Part shown: positions 1 to 8,577 of the stretch, piece by piece
How the letters are laid out: each line of letters starts with the position of its first letter
Position numbering within the stretch: position 1 is the first letter of the stretch
Source of the DNA: Rhodoplanes tepidamans
GTDB lineage: Bacteria; Pseudomonadota; Alphaproteobacteria; Rhizobiales; Xanthobacteraceae
NCBI RefSeq assembly: GCF_030813915.1
Contig: NZ_JAUSUJ010000013.1
Coordinates: 1-64,000, forward strand
DNA length: 64,000 bases
Direction: 5' to 3'
Position numbers and translations under genes: made by a program
The notes under the pieces: generated by a model
The model's input: only the letters and a program-made list of their open reading frames with translations
Told to the model about the DNA's origin: nothing
Databases searched by the model: none

Positions 1-126
1 ACCCCCCCCCGCCCCCCCGGGGCGCGGCGCCGCGCCCGCCGGGGGGGGGGGCGGGGCGCCCCCCCCCCCCCCCCCCCGGGGGGGGGCCCCCCCCCCCCCC
101 CCGGGCCCCCCCCCCCCCCCCCCCCC
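1..126. other. Low-complexity poly-C/poly-G tract, probable artefact
   Basis: Almost every base is C or G in long homopolymer runs, unlike any other part of the window. No reading frame with normal codon use is visible. It sits exactly where an ABC ATPase or substrate-binding gene would be expected before the permease. I read it as unreliable sequence or assembly padding rather than biology. Confidence 0.6.
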
Positions 127-128
127 GA

Positions 129-149
129 CCCTCTCCCTCGGGGAGAGGG
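129..149. terminator. GC-rich hairpin before the ABC permease
   Basis: A 9-bp perfect stem (positions 129-137 with 141-149) closes on a TCG loop. There is no T-tract. It may end an upstream transcript or be one of the short intergenic palindromes common in alphaproteobacteria. The degraded sequence just upstream makes either reading tentative. Confidence 0.3.
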
Positions 150-177
150 GCGGGCCAGCGCCCCGGCAGAGGCGCCC

Positions 178-936
178 ATGACCCCCCGTTCCATCCTCGA
201 CAACGTGCCGTCCGGCTTCTCGCTGCTCGTGTGGGCGGTGATCTGGGAGCTGATCGGACGGTTCGGCGGCGTCGACCTGATCCCGCCGATGACCGCGATT
301 CTCGCCAAGGCGGTCGAGCTGGTGCAGACCGAGAGCTTCCTGAAGGCGCTCGCCGTCACGGCCCAGGCCTTCGGCATCGGCATGGCGCTGGCGATCGTGA
401 TCGGCATCCCGCTCGGCGTGCTGATGGGCGTGTGGCGGCCGGCCGAGAAGCTCCTCAACGTGTGGGTCAACATCTTCATCAGCGCGCCGCTGACCGCGCT
501 GGTGCCGGCCCTGATGCCACTGCTCGGCATCGGCCAGACCACCGTGGTCGCCACCGTGTTCCTGTTCGCCGTGTGGGTGCTGGTGATCGACACCCAGGCG
601 GGCATCCGCCATGTCGGCGGCTCGCTGGTCGACATGGCACGGCTGTTCGGCGGCACCCGCGCGCAGATCTTCTTCAAGGTGCTGCTGCCGGGCGCGCTCC
701 CCGAGATCCTCACCGGGCTGCGGCTCGCCGTGGTGCGCGGGGTCAAGGGCGTGGTGATCGGCCAGATCATCATCGCGCTGCTCGGCTTCGGCGAGCTGTT
801 CGAGCTCTATCTCCAGAACTTCCTGATGGAGGAGTTCTGGGCGCTGGTGTTCCTCGTCTTCGCGCTCGCCTTCGTGATCGTCGAGCTCGTCGGCGTCGTC
901 GAGCGCCGTTTCGATTTCTACGCCGGCTCGCGATGA
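178..936 (+). CDS. ABC transporter permease, SsuC/TauC (nitrate/sulfonate/taurine) type
   Basis: A 252-residue inner-membrane permease with about six hydrophobic segments. The cytoplasmic-loop region around residues 155-180 (VDMARLFGGTRAQIFFKVLLPG) is the EAA-like motif that docks the ATPase. The length fits the binding-protein-dependent permease family for nitrate, sulfonates, taurine or pyrimidine precursors. Its ATPase and binding protein are not in the window; they may lie upstream beyond the damaged first 126 bases. The stop codon overlaps the ATG of the amidohydrolase (ATGA at 933-936), so the two are probably translationally coupled and the substrate may be what the following enzymes degrade. 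The substrate itself cannot be read from sequence. Confidence 0.85.
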   Translation: MTPRSILDNVPSGFSLLVWAVIWELIGRFGGVDLIPPMTAILAKAVELVQTESFLKALAVTAQAFGIGMALAIVIGIPLGVLMGVWRPAEKLLNVWVNIFISAPLTALVPALMPLLGIGQTTVVATVFLFAVWVLVIDTQAGIRHVGGSLVDMARLFGGTRAQIFFKVLLPGALPEILTGLRLAVVRGVKGVVIGQIIIALLGFGELFELYLQNFLMEEFWALVFLVFALAFVIVELVGVVERRFDFYAGSR

Positions 937-2483
937 GCCCTCCGCAGGACCAGTCAATGACCGACAAGACCACGCTGCTGATCGAGAACGGCCGCGCCCT
1001 CCTGCCCGGCGGCGATCCGCACCAGGGCGAGCGCTGCGACATCCTCGTGGAGAACGGCGCCATCGAGGAGATCGGCACCGGGCTCGCCGCGAGGCTGGCG
1101 AAGGACGGCATCGCCGTCGAGACGCTGGACGCCACCGACCGGCTGATCATCCCGGGCTTCGTCAACGCGCACTACCACTCGCACGACACCCTCGCCAAGG
1201 GCACCATGGACGAGACGCCGCTGGAGACGTGGCGCCTGCTCGCCCTGCCCCCGCAGTATCCCAAGCGATCGCGCGAAGAGATTCGCGCCAGAACCCTGAT
1301 CGGCGCGCTGGAATGCCTGCGCTCGGGCATGACCACCGTGCAGGACATGGTGACGCTCTATCCGTTCGATCCGGAGCATTTCGAGGCCGTGGTCGAGGCC
1401 TACGAGGAGATCGGTGTGCGCGCCGTGGTGGCGCTGCAATACGCCGACATCCGCGGCATCGAGACCATCCCGTTCTGGAAGGAGGTCTTCCCGGCCGAGT
1501 ACCATCCCTATCTCTCGACCGCCGCCGAGCCCGACAAGAAGATCGACCAGCTCGCCTGGTTCGAGGAGAACGTGCTCAAGCACCCGAAGCCCGGTGCGCG
1601 GGTGAGCTGGGCCCTCGGCCCGTCGGCGCCGGAGCGCTGCAGCCGCGCCCTGATCGAGCGCACCGCCACGCTCGCGAGGACCTACGGGCTGCCGATCTTC
1701 ACCCACATCTACGAGTCGAAGGGCATGGCTCTGCAGGCCCGGCTCGAATACCCGGAGCACGGCGGCTCGCTGATCCGCCGACTCGAGCAGGAAGGCCTGC
1801 TCGGGCCCCGGCTCAACCTCGCCCATTCGGTGTGGCTGCTGCCGGACGAGATCGAGATACTCGCCCGCACCGGGACCAACGTGGTCATCAACCCGCTCAG
1901 CAATGCGAAGCTGAAGAGCGGCATCCCGCCGATCCGCGCCCTGCAGGACGCCGGCGTCTCGCTGGCGCTGGGCTGCGACAACTGCTCGTGCTCCGACGCG
2001 CAGAACATGTTCCAGGCGATGAAGCTGTTCGCCCTCATGGTGCACATCAGCGATCCCGATCCGGGCCCCGACCAGGCGGGCCGCGCCTTCGGGGCCGCCA
2101 CGGCCGGCGGGGCGCATGCGATCGGCCGCGACGATCTCGGACAGATCGCGCCCGGCGCCCGCGCCGACCTGGTGCTGATCGACCTGAAGGACCCGTCCTA
2201 CGTGCCGCTCAACAGCGCGACCCGGCAGCTCGTCTACACCGAGGGCGGGCGCGGCGTGGACACGGTTCTGGTCGACGGCCGCGTGGTGATCCGACACGGC
2301 CGCCTCGCCACCATGGACCAGGACGCGCTCCTCGACGAGGTGATGGCCGTGGTGCCCAAGTTCCGCGAGGACTTTTCCGTCATCGCCGCCCGGGTCGAGA
2401 CGCTGAAGCCGTGGATCGCCGAGGCGCACAAGCGGATCTGGGCCGCCGACGTCGGCACCAACCGGCTGTTCACGGGCCGCTGA
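933..2483 (+). CDS. Amidohydrolase family protein (ATZ/TRZ, cytosine/guanine deaminase-like)
   Basis: A 516-residue metal-dependent hydrolase. Visible landmarks are the HxH metal motif in NAHYHSHDTLAKG (near residue 80), FTHIYESKG and LAHSVWL carrying later metal/substrate histidines, and LGCDNCSCSD supplying the catalytic Asp. The C-terminal GRADLVLID-like stretch (ARADLVLIDL) is typical of the composite beta-domain. The family deaminates or dechlorinates purines, pyrimidines, triazines and adenosine derivatives. I place the start at 933, where ATG overlaps the permease stop; an in-frame ATG at 957 is a plausible alternative. Followed after 12 nt by a molybdenum hydroxylase, it suggests catabolism of a nitrogen heterocycle (inference). 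Confidence 0.85.
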   Translation: MSPPQDQSMTDKTTLLIENGRALLPGGDPHQGERCDILVENGAIEEIGTGLAARLAKDGIAVETLDATDRLIIPGFVNAHYHSHDTLAKGTMDETPLETWRLLALPPQYPKRSREEIRARTLIGALECLRSGMTTVQDMVTLYPFDPEHFEAVVEAYEEIGVRAVVALQYADIRGIETIPFWKEVFPAEYHPYLSTAAEPDKKIDQLAWFEENVLKHPKPGARVSWALGPSAPERCSRALIERTATLARTYGLPIFTHIYESKGMALQARLEYPEHGGSLIRRLEQEGLLGPRLNLAHSVWLLPDEIEILARTGTNVVINPLSNAKLKSGIPPIRALQDAGVSLALGCDNCSCSDAQNMFQAMKLFALMVHISDPDPGPDQAGRAFGAATAGGAHAIGRDDLGQIAPGARADLVLIDLKDPSYVPLNSATRQLVYTEGGRGVDTVLVDGRVVIRHGRLATMDQDALLDEVMAVVPKFREDFSVIAARVETLKPWIAEAHKRIWAADVGTNRLFTGR

Positions 2484-2495
2484 CGGGTCTGTCCG

Positions 2496-3368
2496 ATGAA
2501 GCCGGCCGAGGTCGACTATGTGCGGGCCGAGACGGTCGAGCATGCGCTCGCGCTGCTCGCCGAGACCGGCGTCGACAGCAAGGTCCTCGCCGGCGGCCAG
2601 AGCCTGATGCCGCTGCTCGCCATGCGGCTCGCCGGGCCGGAGCGGCTGATCGACATCGGCCGCGTGCCCGGCCTCGACCGGCTGGAGATCGTCGGTGACC
2701 GTCTGGTGATCGGCGCCCTGGTGCGCCATCACCGCGTCGCCACCGACCCGCTGGTGGCGCGTGCCGCGCCGCTGCTCGCCGCCGCCGCGCCGCACGTCGC
2801 CCATCCGGCGATCCGCAACCGCGGCACCTTCGGCGGCTCGCTGTCCCACGCGGACCCCGCCTCCGAGTTCCCGGCCTGCGCCCTCGCACTCGGGGCCGAC
2901 ATCGTCCTGGTCTCGGCGGCCGGGCGGCGCACCGTGCCGGCCGAGACCTTCTTCGAGGGGCTCTATCAGACCGCGCTGGGCCCGGACGAGCTGCTGCTGG
3001 AGGTGTCGATCCCGGTGGCGACGCCGGACGCGCGCTTCGCCTTCGTCGAGTTCGCCAGGCGCAGCGGCGACTACGCGCTCGCCGGGCTGGCGGCGGCGGC
3101 CCGCGCCGACGGCGATCGCCTCGCCGACCTGCGGCTCGCCTTCTTCGGCATCGGCGACGTGCCGGTGCTCGCGGCCGAGGCGGCCGCGATCCTCGCCTCC
3201 GGCCCGCACGCGGAGACGGCGATCGCGGCGGCCGTCGCGACGCTCGACGCGATCGAGGTGCGCGACAGCGCCGCGGCGGGTGCCGCCTACCGGCGCCACC
3301 TCGCCCGCGTCGCCCTGCGCCGGGCCGCCCGCGCGCTCGCACGTCCGGAGGCGGCCGCATGCCGATGA
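2496..3368 (+). CDS. Molybdenum hydroxylase FAD-binding (medium) subunit, CoxM/CutM/XdhB type
   Basis: A 290-residue FAD subunit of the xanthine dehydrogenase/CO dehydrogenase family. The N-terminal LAGGQSLMPLLAMRL (from about residue 31) and IRNRGTFGGSLSHADPASE (about 105-123) are the two FAD-binding motifs. It passes electrons from the 2Fe-2S clusters of the small subunit to an acceptor. It overlaps the small-subunit gene by 10 nt, and the gene order FAD, Fe-S, Mo is common for this family. It lies 12 nt after the amidohydrolase, so it is probably in the same operon. Confidence 0.9.
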   Translation: MKPAEVDYVRAETVEHALALLAETGVDSKVLAGGQSLMPLLAMRLAGPERLIDIGRVPGLDRLEIVGDRLVIGALVRHHRVATDPLVARAAPLLAAAAPHVAHPAIRNRGTFGGSLSHADPASEFPACALALGADIVLVSAAGRRTVPAETFFEGLYQTALGPDELLLEVSIPVATPDARFAFVEFARRSGDYALAGLAAAARADGDRLADLRLAFFGIGDVPVLAAEAAAILASGPHAETAIAAAVATLDAIEVRDSAAAGAAYRRHLARVALRRAARALARPEAAACR

Positions 3369-3832
3369 TCCCGATCACCTGCACGATCAACGGCGAGACC
3401 GTCGAGGCGACCGTCTCGACGCGCGACACCCTCGCCGATCTGCTGCGCGACACGCTCGGGCTCACGGCGACGCATGTCGGCTGCGAGCACGGCGTCTGCG
3501 GCGCCTGCACGATCCTGTTCGACGGCCGCACCGCGCGGGCCTGCCTCGTGCTCGCCGCCCAGGCCGACGGCGCCGAGATCGAGACCCTGGAGGGCGCCAC
3601 CGCCAGCGGCCGGATCGCCGCGCTCCAGAAGGCGTTTCACGATCACGCCGCGCTGCAGTGCGGCTTCTGCACCCCCGGCATGTTGCTCGCCGCGGCGGAA
3701 TTCCTGGAGGACCACCCGGCGCCGAGCCGGGCGGAGATCCGCGAGGCACTGTCCGGCAACCTCTGCCGCTGCACCGGCTACCAGGCGATCGTCGACGCCG
3801 TCGCGGCGGTGGCGAAGGGAACCGAGCCGTGA
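3359..3832 (+). CDS. Molybdenum hydroxylase 2Fe-2S (small) subunit, CoxS/CutS type
   Basis: A 157-residue protein with two 2Fe-2S domains. The plant-type N-terminal cluster uses Cys42, Cys47, Cys50 ([10 protein letters not shown]) and Cys62. The C-terminal helical cluster uses Cys101, Cys104 (CGFCTPGML) and Cys136, Cys138 (NLCRCTGYQ). All eight ligands are present, so it should be functional. The first ATG at 3359 overlaps the FAD subunit gene; a second ATG lies two codons later. The large-subunit gene follows after a gap of about 140 nt that is filled by an inserted palindromic element. Confidence 0.93.
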   Translation: MPMIPITCTINGETVEATVSTRDTLADLLRDTLGLTATHVGCEHGVCGACTILFDGRTARACLVLAAQADGAEIETLEGATASGRIAALQKAFHDHAALQCGFCTPGMLLAAAEFLEDHPAPSRAEIREALSGNLCRCTGYQAIVDAVAAVAKGTEP

Positions 3833-3849
3833 CGAGCCAGCACGATCTC

Positions 3850-3955
3850 GGTCCTTCCGGGACGGCGCGCCAGCGCCGGACCCGGAATCCAGCCGAGCAT
3901 TCAGGACCTGCCGCTGGATTCCGGGTTCGCGCCTTCGGCGCGCCCCGGAATGACC
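3850..3955. repeat. Intergenic palindromic element, family A (copy 1)
   Basis: A 106-bp element whose ends are imperfect inverted repeats (GGTCCTTCCGGG at the left, CCCCGGAATGACC at the right) with an inner inverted pair CCGGAATCCAGC / GCTGGATTCCGG. Related copies lie near 22.5, 23.7 and 58.3 kb. Here it separates the small and large subunit genes of one enzyme, so it would be transcribed and could fold as a long hairpin. Confidence 0.8.
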
Positions 3956-3974
3956 GACCGGAGGGCATCGCACC

Positions 3975-6326
3975 GTGACGGCTCCCCTCCCCGCCCCCAT
4001 CGGCGCGCCCGTCCCGCACCGGCGGACCTGGCGGCTCGTGCACGGGCGCGGGCGCTATGTCGGCGACGTGACGGTCCCGCGCCTGCTGCACGCGGCGTTC
4101 GTGCGCTCGCCGCACGGCCATGCCCGAATCGACGCGATCGACGTCGGCGCCGCCGCGGCCACGCCCGGCGTCGTCGCCGTGTTCACCGGGGCCGACATCG
4201 CGACCGTGTGCCGGCCGTGGCGCGGCGTGCACGGGCTGTTCCCGAGCCTGAACGCACCGCTGCAGCACGCCCTGGCGATCGACACGGCGCGCTGGAGCGG
4301 CGAGCCGGTGGCGCTGGTCGTCGCGACCAGCCGGGCGATCGCCGAGGACGCCGCCGCGCTCGTCGTGATCGACTGGACGCCGCTGCCCGCGGTCGCCGAT
4401 CCCGAGACCGCGCGCGACGGCGCGGCAAGGATCCATCCCGACCTCGGCACCAATGTCTGCCTGGTGCAGAGCCACGAGTCCGGCGACGTCGACGCCGCCT
4501 TCGCCGGTGCCGCCGTGGTGGCGGAGGAGACGTTCCGGTTCGGCCGCCACACCGGCGTGCCGATCGAGGCGCGCGGCCTGATCGCCGACTTCGATCCGAC
4601 CGAGCGGCGCCTCACCGTGCACCATTCGCACCAGTGCCCGCACCAGATGCAGAACGACTTCGCCGTGCTGCTCGGCTTGGCCGAGCACCGCGTGCGGGTG
4701 ATCGCGCCCGACGTCGGCGGCGGCTTCGGCATCAAGCAGCAGCTCTACGGCGACGAGATCGCCGTGTGCGCGGCCGCGATGCTGCTCGGCCGCCCGGTCG
4801 CCTGGACGGCGGACCGGCTGGAGTCGTTCACGGCCGACATCCACGCCCGCGAGCACGTGGTGCAGGGCCGCGTCGCGCTGTCCGCCGCGGGCGACATCCT
4901 CGCCTTCGACGTCGACGACCTGCACGCCATCGGCCCCTACTCCCAGTTCCCGCGCTCCAGCGCCGGCGAAGGCCGCGCCGTCGTGGCGCAGACCGGCGCG
5001 CCCTACCGGTTCGGCGCGATCCGGGCCCGCGCCACCGCGGTGTTCCAGAACAAGGGCATGTCGGGCCACTATCGCGGCGTCGGCCAGCCGATCGCCTGCG
5101 CCGTCACCGAGGTCCTGCTCGACAAGGCCGCCCGAGGCGCCGGTCTCGACCCGATCGCGGTGCGGCGCCGCAACCTGGTCCGCGCCGCCGACCTGCCGTG
5201 GCGGGCACCGACCGGCGTCACCTATCCGCGGCTCGCCTTCGAGGAGTGCTTTGCCGCGCTCGACGCCCATCTGGATCTCGAGGCTCTGCGGCGCGACTGC
5301 GCCGACGCGCGGGCGAACGGACGCCTGCGCGGGCTCGGCCTCGCCTGCTTCGTCGAGATGACGTCGCGCGGCTCCGGCTTCTACGGCACCGGCGGCGTCG
5401 CGGTGTCGAGCCGCGACGGCTGCACGCTGCGGCTGGAGCCGACCGGCGGCATCCGCTGCCTGTCGAGCATCACCGAGCAGGGCCAGGGCGCCGAGACCGG
5501 CGTCCTGCAGGTGATCGCGGCGGCCGTCGGCGTGCCGCTCGACGCCGTCGATCTCCTCACCGGCGACACCGCGACGAGCTTCCACGGCGGCGGCACCTGG
5601 GGCTCGCGCTGCATGGCGATCGGCGGCGAGGCCGCCTGGCGGGCCGGCCGCGCCCTGCGGGCCGAGATTCTGGACATCGCCGCCCGTCTCCTCCAGGCCG
5701 ACGCCGGCGCGCTCGACATCCGCGACGGGGTGGTGGTGGATGCCGCGACCGGCGGCGGCCGCATGACGCTCGCCGAGATCGGCGCCGTCGGCCACTTCCG
5801 CCCGCACGAGGTGCCGGGCGCGCAGCCTCAGCTCGTCGCCTCGGCGAGCTACGGGAGCGAGGCGCCGTTCCGGCCCGGCTGCGGCCTCCAGCTCGCCGTG
5901 GTCGAGATCGACCCGGACAGCGGCGCGGTGCGGCTGGAGCGCTTCGTCGTCGTGCACGAGTGCGGGCTGGTGGTGAACCCGCTGCTGGTCGACGAGCAGA
6001 TCCGCGGCGGTGTCGTGCAGGGCCTGGGGGCGGCGCTGTTCGAGGAGCTGCTGTACGATTCGGAGGGCCAGCTCCTCAACGGCAGCCTCGCCGACTATCT
6101 GGTGCCGACCGCGCCGGAGATCTGCGACATCGAGCTGGTGCACGCCCACGCCACGCCGGCCGGCGGCGACGATCTCGGCATCGCCGGTGTCGGCGAGGCC
6201 GGCACCACGGGCGCCTCGGCCGCCGTGCTGTGCGCCGTCAACGACGCGCTGTCGGCGCGCGGCGCGTCGATCGCGCAGATCCCCTGCACGCCGGAGCGCA
6301 TCCTAACGGCGCTCGGCGTGATCTGA
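3975..6326 (+). CDS. Molybdenum hydroxylase large (molybdopterin) subunit, CoxL/XdhC-like family
   Basis: A 783-residue catalytic subunit binding molybdenum-cytosine-dinucleotide. GGGFGIKQQ (nt ~4721-4745) is the conserved glycine-rich cofactor motif, and GVGEAGTTGAS near the C-terminus carries the catalytic glutamate of the family. The loop equivalent to AYRGAGR of form II enzymes reads HYRGVGQP, and the AYxCSFR signature of true CO dehydrogenase is absent. So this is a hydroxylase of an organic substrate (purine, aldehyde or N-heterocycle), not an aerobic CO dehydrogenase. No maturation factor (CoxD/F-like) is nearby. Confidence 0.88.
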   Translation: MTAPLPAPIGAPVPHRRTWRLVHGRGRYVGDVTVPRLLHAAFVRSPHGHARIDAIDVGAAAATPGVVAVFTGADIATVCRPWRGVHGLFPSLNAPLQHALAIDTARWSGEPVALVVATSRAIAEDAAALVVIDWTPLPAVADPETARDGAARIHPDLGTNVCLVQSHESGDVDAAFAGAAVVAEETFRFGRHTGVPIEARGLIADFDPTERRLTVHHSHQCPHQMQNDFAVLLGLAEHRVRVIAPDVGGGFGIKQQLYGDEIAVCAAAMLLGRPVAWTADRLESFTADIHAREHVVQGRVALSAAGDILAFDVDDLHAIGPYSQFPRSSAGEGRAVVAQTGAPYRFGAIRARATAVFQNKGMSGHYRGVGQPIACAVTEVLLDKAARGAGLDPIAVRRRNLVRAADLPWRAPTGVTYPRLAFEECFAALDAHLDLEALRRDCADARANGRLRGLGLACFVEMTSRGSGFYGTGGVAVSSRDGCTLRLEPTGGIRCLSSITEQGQGAETGVLQVIAAAVGVPLDAVDLLTGDTATSFHGGGTWGSRCMAIGGEAAWRAGRALRAEILDIAARLLQADAGALDIRDGVVVDAATGGGRMTLAEIGAVGHFRPHEVPGAQPQLVASASYGSEAPFRPGCGLQLAVVEIDPDSGAVRLERFVVVHECGLVVNPLLVDEQIRGGVVQGLGAALFEELLYDSEGQLLNGSLADYLVPTAPEICDIELVHAHATPAGGDDLGIAGVGEAGTTGASAAVLCAVNDALSARGASIAQIPCTPERILTALGVI

Positions 6327-6352
6327 CCGCGCTCGTCCTCGCCGCCACTCCC

Positions 6353-6429
6353 GCTCGTCCGCGCGCAGGCGGGGACCCAGGGACGGCACGGCAGGAGGCT
6401 CTGGGATCCCCGCTGACGCGGGGATGAGC
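6353..6429. repeat. Intergenic palindromic element, family C
   Basis: An imperfect inverted repeat between the convergent Mo-subunit and Ldh2 genes. The left arm GCTCGTCCGCGC...GGACCCAG pairs with the right arm CTGGGATCCCCGC...GGGATGAGC. It could act as a bidirectional terminator. Its arms differ from families A and B. Confidence 0.6.
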
Positions 6430-6460
6430 GGAGCTTGGATCGGGATCGCCGAAAACCGCG

Positions 6461-7537
6461 CTACGCCTGGAGCGCCGGCACGCCGAGCCTCTCCGCCCAG
6501 GTCCGCATTCCGTCGATCGTCGCCGCCACCACGGGGACGCCGGCGGCGCTGCGCCTCGCCATCTCGCCGAGCGCCCGCTCGCCCGGGAACACGATCCTGT
6601 CGCCGGGCGCGATCGGTTCCGTCGCCTTGACGCGGTCCAGGAACGCCTCCATCCGCCGCTCGAACTCGTCCAGAGGCTGGAACGCCGTCACGTCGATCGC
6701 CTGCAGCGTGAAGCAGACGCGCATCGGCGTGTCGTAAGGCTGGAACCCGGTGCCGCTGCCCGACACGACGCCGCCGCCCAGGATGCTGGTGACGATGTCG
6801 TTCACCATCGCGATGCCGAACGCCTTGTAGCCGCCGAACGGCAGCAGCGACATGCTCTTCAGCGCCTCGGCCGGATCCGTCGTCTCGCGGCCTTCGAGGT
6901 CGAGCGCCCAGCCCTGCGGGATCGGAACGCCGAGATCGCGGGCGCGGTGAATGCGTTCCACCGCCGCGGCCGTGCACGCCATGTCGAGGGCGAAGCAGCC
7001 GTGCCGGCCGGCCGGCGCCGCCACCGCGACCGGGTTGTTGCCCAGCACCGGCGTCCTGCCGCCGGGCGGCGGCATCACGCGGCGGCTCGCCGTGGTGTAG
7101 ACGAAGCCGACCATGCCGGCGCGCGCCGCCTGCAGGGCGTAATGCTTGGCCGTGGTCAGCGAGTTTCCGTTGCGCACCGTGACGAGGCCGAGCCCGTGCT
7201 CGCGCGCCTTCTCGATCGCCCGCGCCATCGCCCGCGCCGCGGCCACCTGCCCGATGCCGTCATTGGCGTCCCACAGCGCGATCGCGCCGCGGTCGCGGAT
7301 CACCGTGATGTCGGTCGCGGCGCGATCGCCGCCCGCCGCGATGCGGCCGAGGATCTGCAGGAACAGCCGCAGCCCGTGCGACTCCTCGCCCATCAGCTCG
7401 GCCTGGACGAACACCTCGGCCGTCGCGGCGGCATCGGACGGTGCGACGCCGAGGGCCTCGACCAGGACGACGCAGTGGCGGCGCAGCGCGTCCGCCCCGA
7501 GCACGATGCGGTGGTCGCCGTCGGAGGTCCTGGTCAC
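6461..7537 (-). CDS. Ldh2/malate-lactate-ureidoglycolate dehydrogenase family oxidoreductase
   Basis: A 358-residue NAD(P)-dependent dehydrogenase of the Ldh2 family (malate, L-sulfolactate, ureidoglycolate, delta-1-piperideine-2-carboxylate). Diagnostic stretches are ELMGEESHGLRLF (catalytic His near residue 55), VRNGNSLTTAKHYA and LPFGGYKAFGIAMVNDI. It is convergent with the hydroxylase operon, so it has its own promoter in the region toward flgL. If the neighbouring operon degrades purines, a ureidoglycolate or related 2-hydroxyacid substrate would fit, but the substrate cannot be assigned from sequence. Confidence 0.85.
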   Translation of the reverse strand: MTRTSDGDHRIVLGADALRRHCVVLVEALGVAPSDAAATAEVFVQAELMGEESHGLRLFLQILGRIAAGGDRAATDITVIRDRGAIALWDANDGIGQVAAARAMARAIEKAREHGLGLVTVRNGNSLTTAKHYALQAARAGMVGFVYTTASRRVMPPPGGRTPVLGNNPVAVAAPAGRHGCFALDMACTAAAVERIHRARDLGVPIPQGWALDLEGRETTDPAEALKSMSLLPFGGYKAFGIAMVNDIVTSILGGGVVSGSGTGFQPYDTPMRVCFTLQAIDVTAFQPLDEFERRMEAFLDRVKATEPIAPGDRIVFPGERALGEMARRSAAGVPVVAATIDGMRTWAERLGVPALQA

Positions 7538-7636
7538 GCCCGTCCTCGCGGATTGCCGGCGGCGGATGCCGCCCCGGCGTTTGTTCCGCCGTGGACCGGG
7601 CTTGTCAATCCTGCGGCGCGCGGGGTGGCGCGTCGC

Positions 7637-8563
7637 TCACTTCAGGTAGTCGGCGAGGCTCAGGCTCTGGATCTTGGCGATCGCCGAATAGGCGGCTTCG
7701 AGCTGGGTCTGGCGGGTCGAGAGCTCGGCCGCCGCGGCGGCGACGTCGACGTCGGTCAGCGTCGATTCGAGCGAGGTCGCCTGCTCCTGGAAGGCCTCCT
7801 GCGAATCGACCACGCTCTCCAGACGGTTGGCGTTGATCGACAGCTTGGTCTGGATGGTGGTGACGCCGCTCATCGCCTCCTTGGTGAGGGTGAGGACCTC
7901 GTTCAGCGTGTCGGTGTCGATCGACGAGGTTCCGCTCGGCAGGTTCGCCATGATGCTGAAGGCCCGCAGGGCCTTCTCGAACGCCTCGCTCTCGGCCGTG
8001 ACCCCGTACTCCACCACCTGCTCGGTGCTGACCCGCACCGAGGTGATCTCGTCGTTGCCCTTGTAGTAGTCGAACGACGCCGAGCTCGGCACCGACTGGG
8101 CCGGATAGCTGTCGAGATCGACCGGAGCCGTGTCGATCATACTGCCGGAGAACAGGTAGCGGCCTTCGTACTGGGTGTTGAGCTGGGCCGCGAACTCTTC
8201 CAGGTATTCGCCCATCGCTGTGGTCAGGCTGGCGATGGTGCCCTCGTCGAGCGTGCCGGCGTCCGTCGCCCCGGTGACCGAGCTCTGCAGCGTCGTCAGC
8301 AGGTCCGACATCTGCGTCAGCGAGGAGTACATGATCTCGATGCGGCTGACCGCGTTGGTCGCCGACTCGGCATAGGCCTTCGACTGGGTGATGGCGGTCT
8401 GCATCTCCAGCACCCGCCGGCTGGACGAGCCGAGGCCGCCGAAATCGGTCGAGATCTCGCCCGAGGCCTGCTGCAGCATCAGCTCCGAATTGCGCGCCTG
8501 CGTCCGCAGCGCCGTGTCGATCATCTTGCCGCTGAGCGCGAAGGTGGCGACGCGACCGATCAT
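7637..8563 (-). CDS. flgL: Flagellar hook-filament junction protein FlgL (HAP3)
   Basis: A 308-residue protein with flagellin-like N- and C-terminal coiled regions (LMLQQASGEISTDFGGLG at the N-terminus; ELSTRQTQLEAAYSAIAKI at the C-terminus) and a variable middle. It joins the hook (through FlgK) to the filament and is exported by the flagellar type III system. It is the last gene of the flgD-flgE-orf-flgN-flgK-flgL run, 14 nt after flgK. The starting sequence MIGRVATF is typical of alphaproteobacterial FlgL. Confidence 0.9.
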   Translation of the reverse strand: MIGRVATFALSGKMIDTALRTQARNSELMLQQASGEISTDFGGLGSSSRRVLEMQTAITQSKAYAESATNAVSRIEIMYSSLTQMSDLLTTLQSSVTGATDAGTLDEGTIASLTTAMGEYLEEFAAQLNTQYEGRYLFSGSMIDTAPVDLDSYPAQSVPSSASFDYYKGNDEITSVRVSTEQVVEYGVTAESEAFEKALRAFSIMANLPSGTSSIDTDTLNEVLTLTKEAMSGVTTIQTKLSINANRLESVVDSQEAFQEQATSLESTLTDVDVAAAAAELSTRQTQLEAAYSAIAKIQSLSLADYLK

Positions 8564-8577
8564 GATTCAGCTCCCGA

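Noticed and set aside
954-3299. Very long minus-strand open frame opposite the amidohydrolase and FAD subunit
   Set aside because: High GC leaves stops rare in the antisense frame; the translation is Arg/Gly/Ala-rich without domains while the plus strand has clear enzyme motifs.
3975-6326. Aerobic CO dehydrogenase large subunit (coxL)
   Set aside because: The form I active-site signature is missing and the form II motif is altered; no CoxDEF-type maturation genes adjoin. Called only as family-level hydroxylase.
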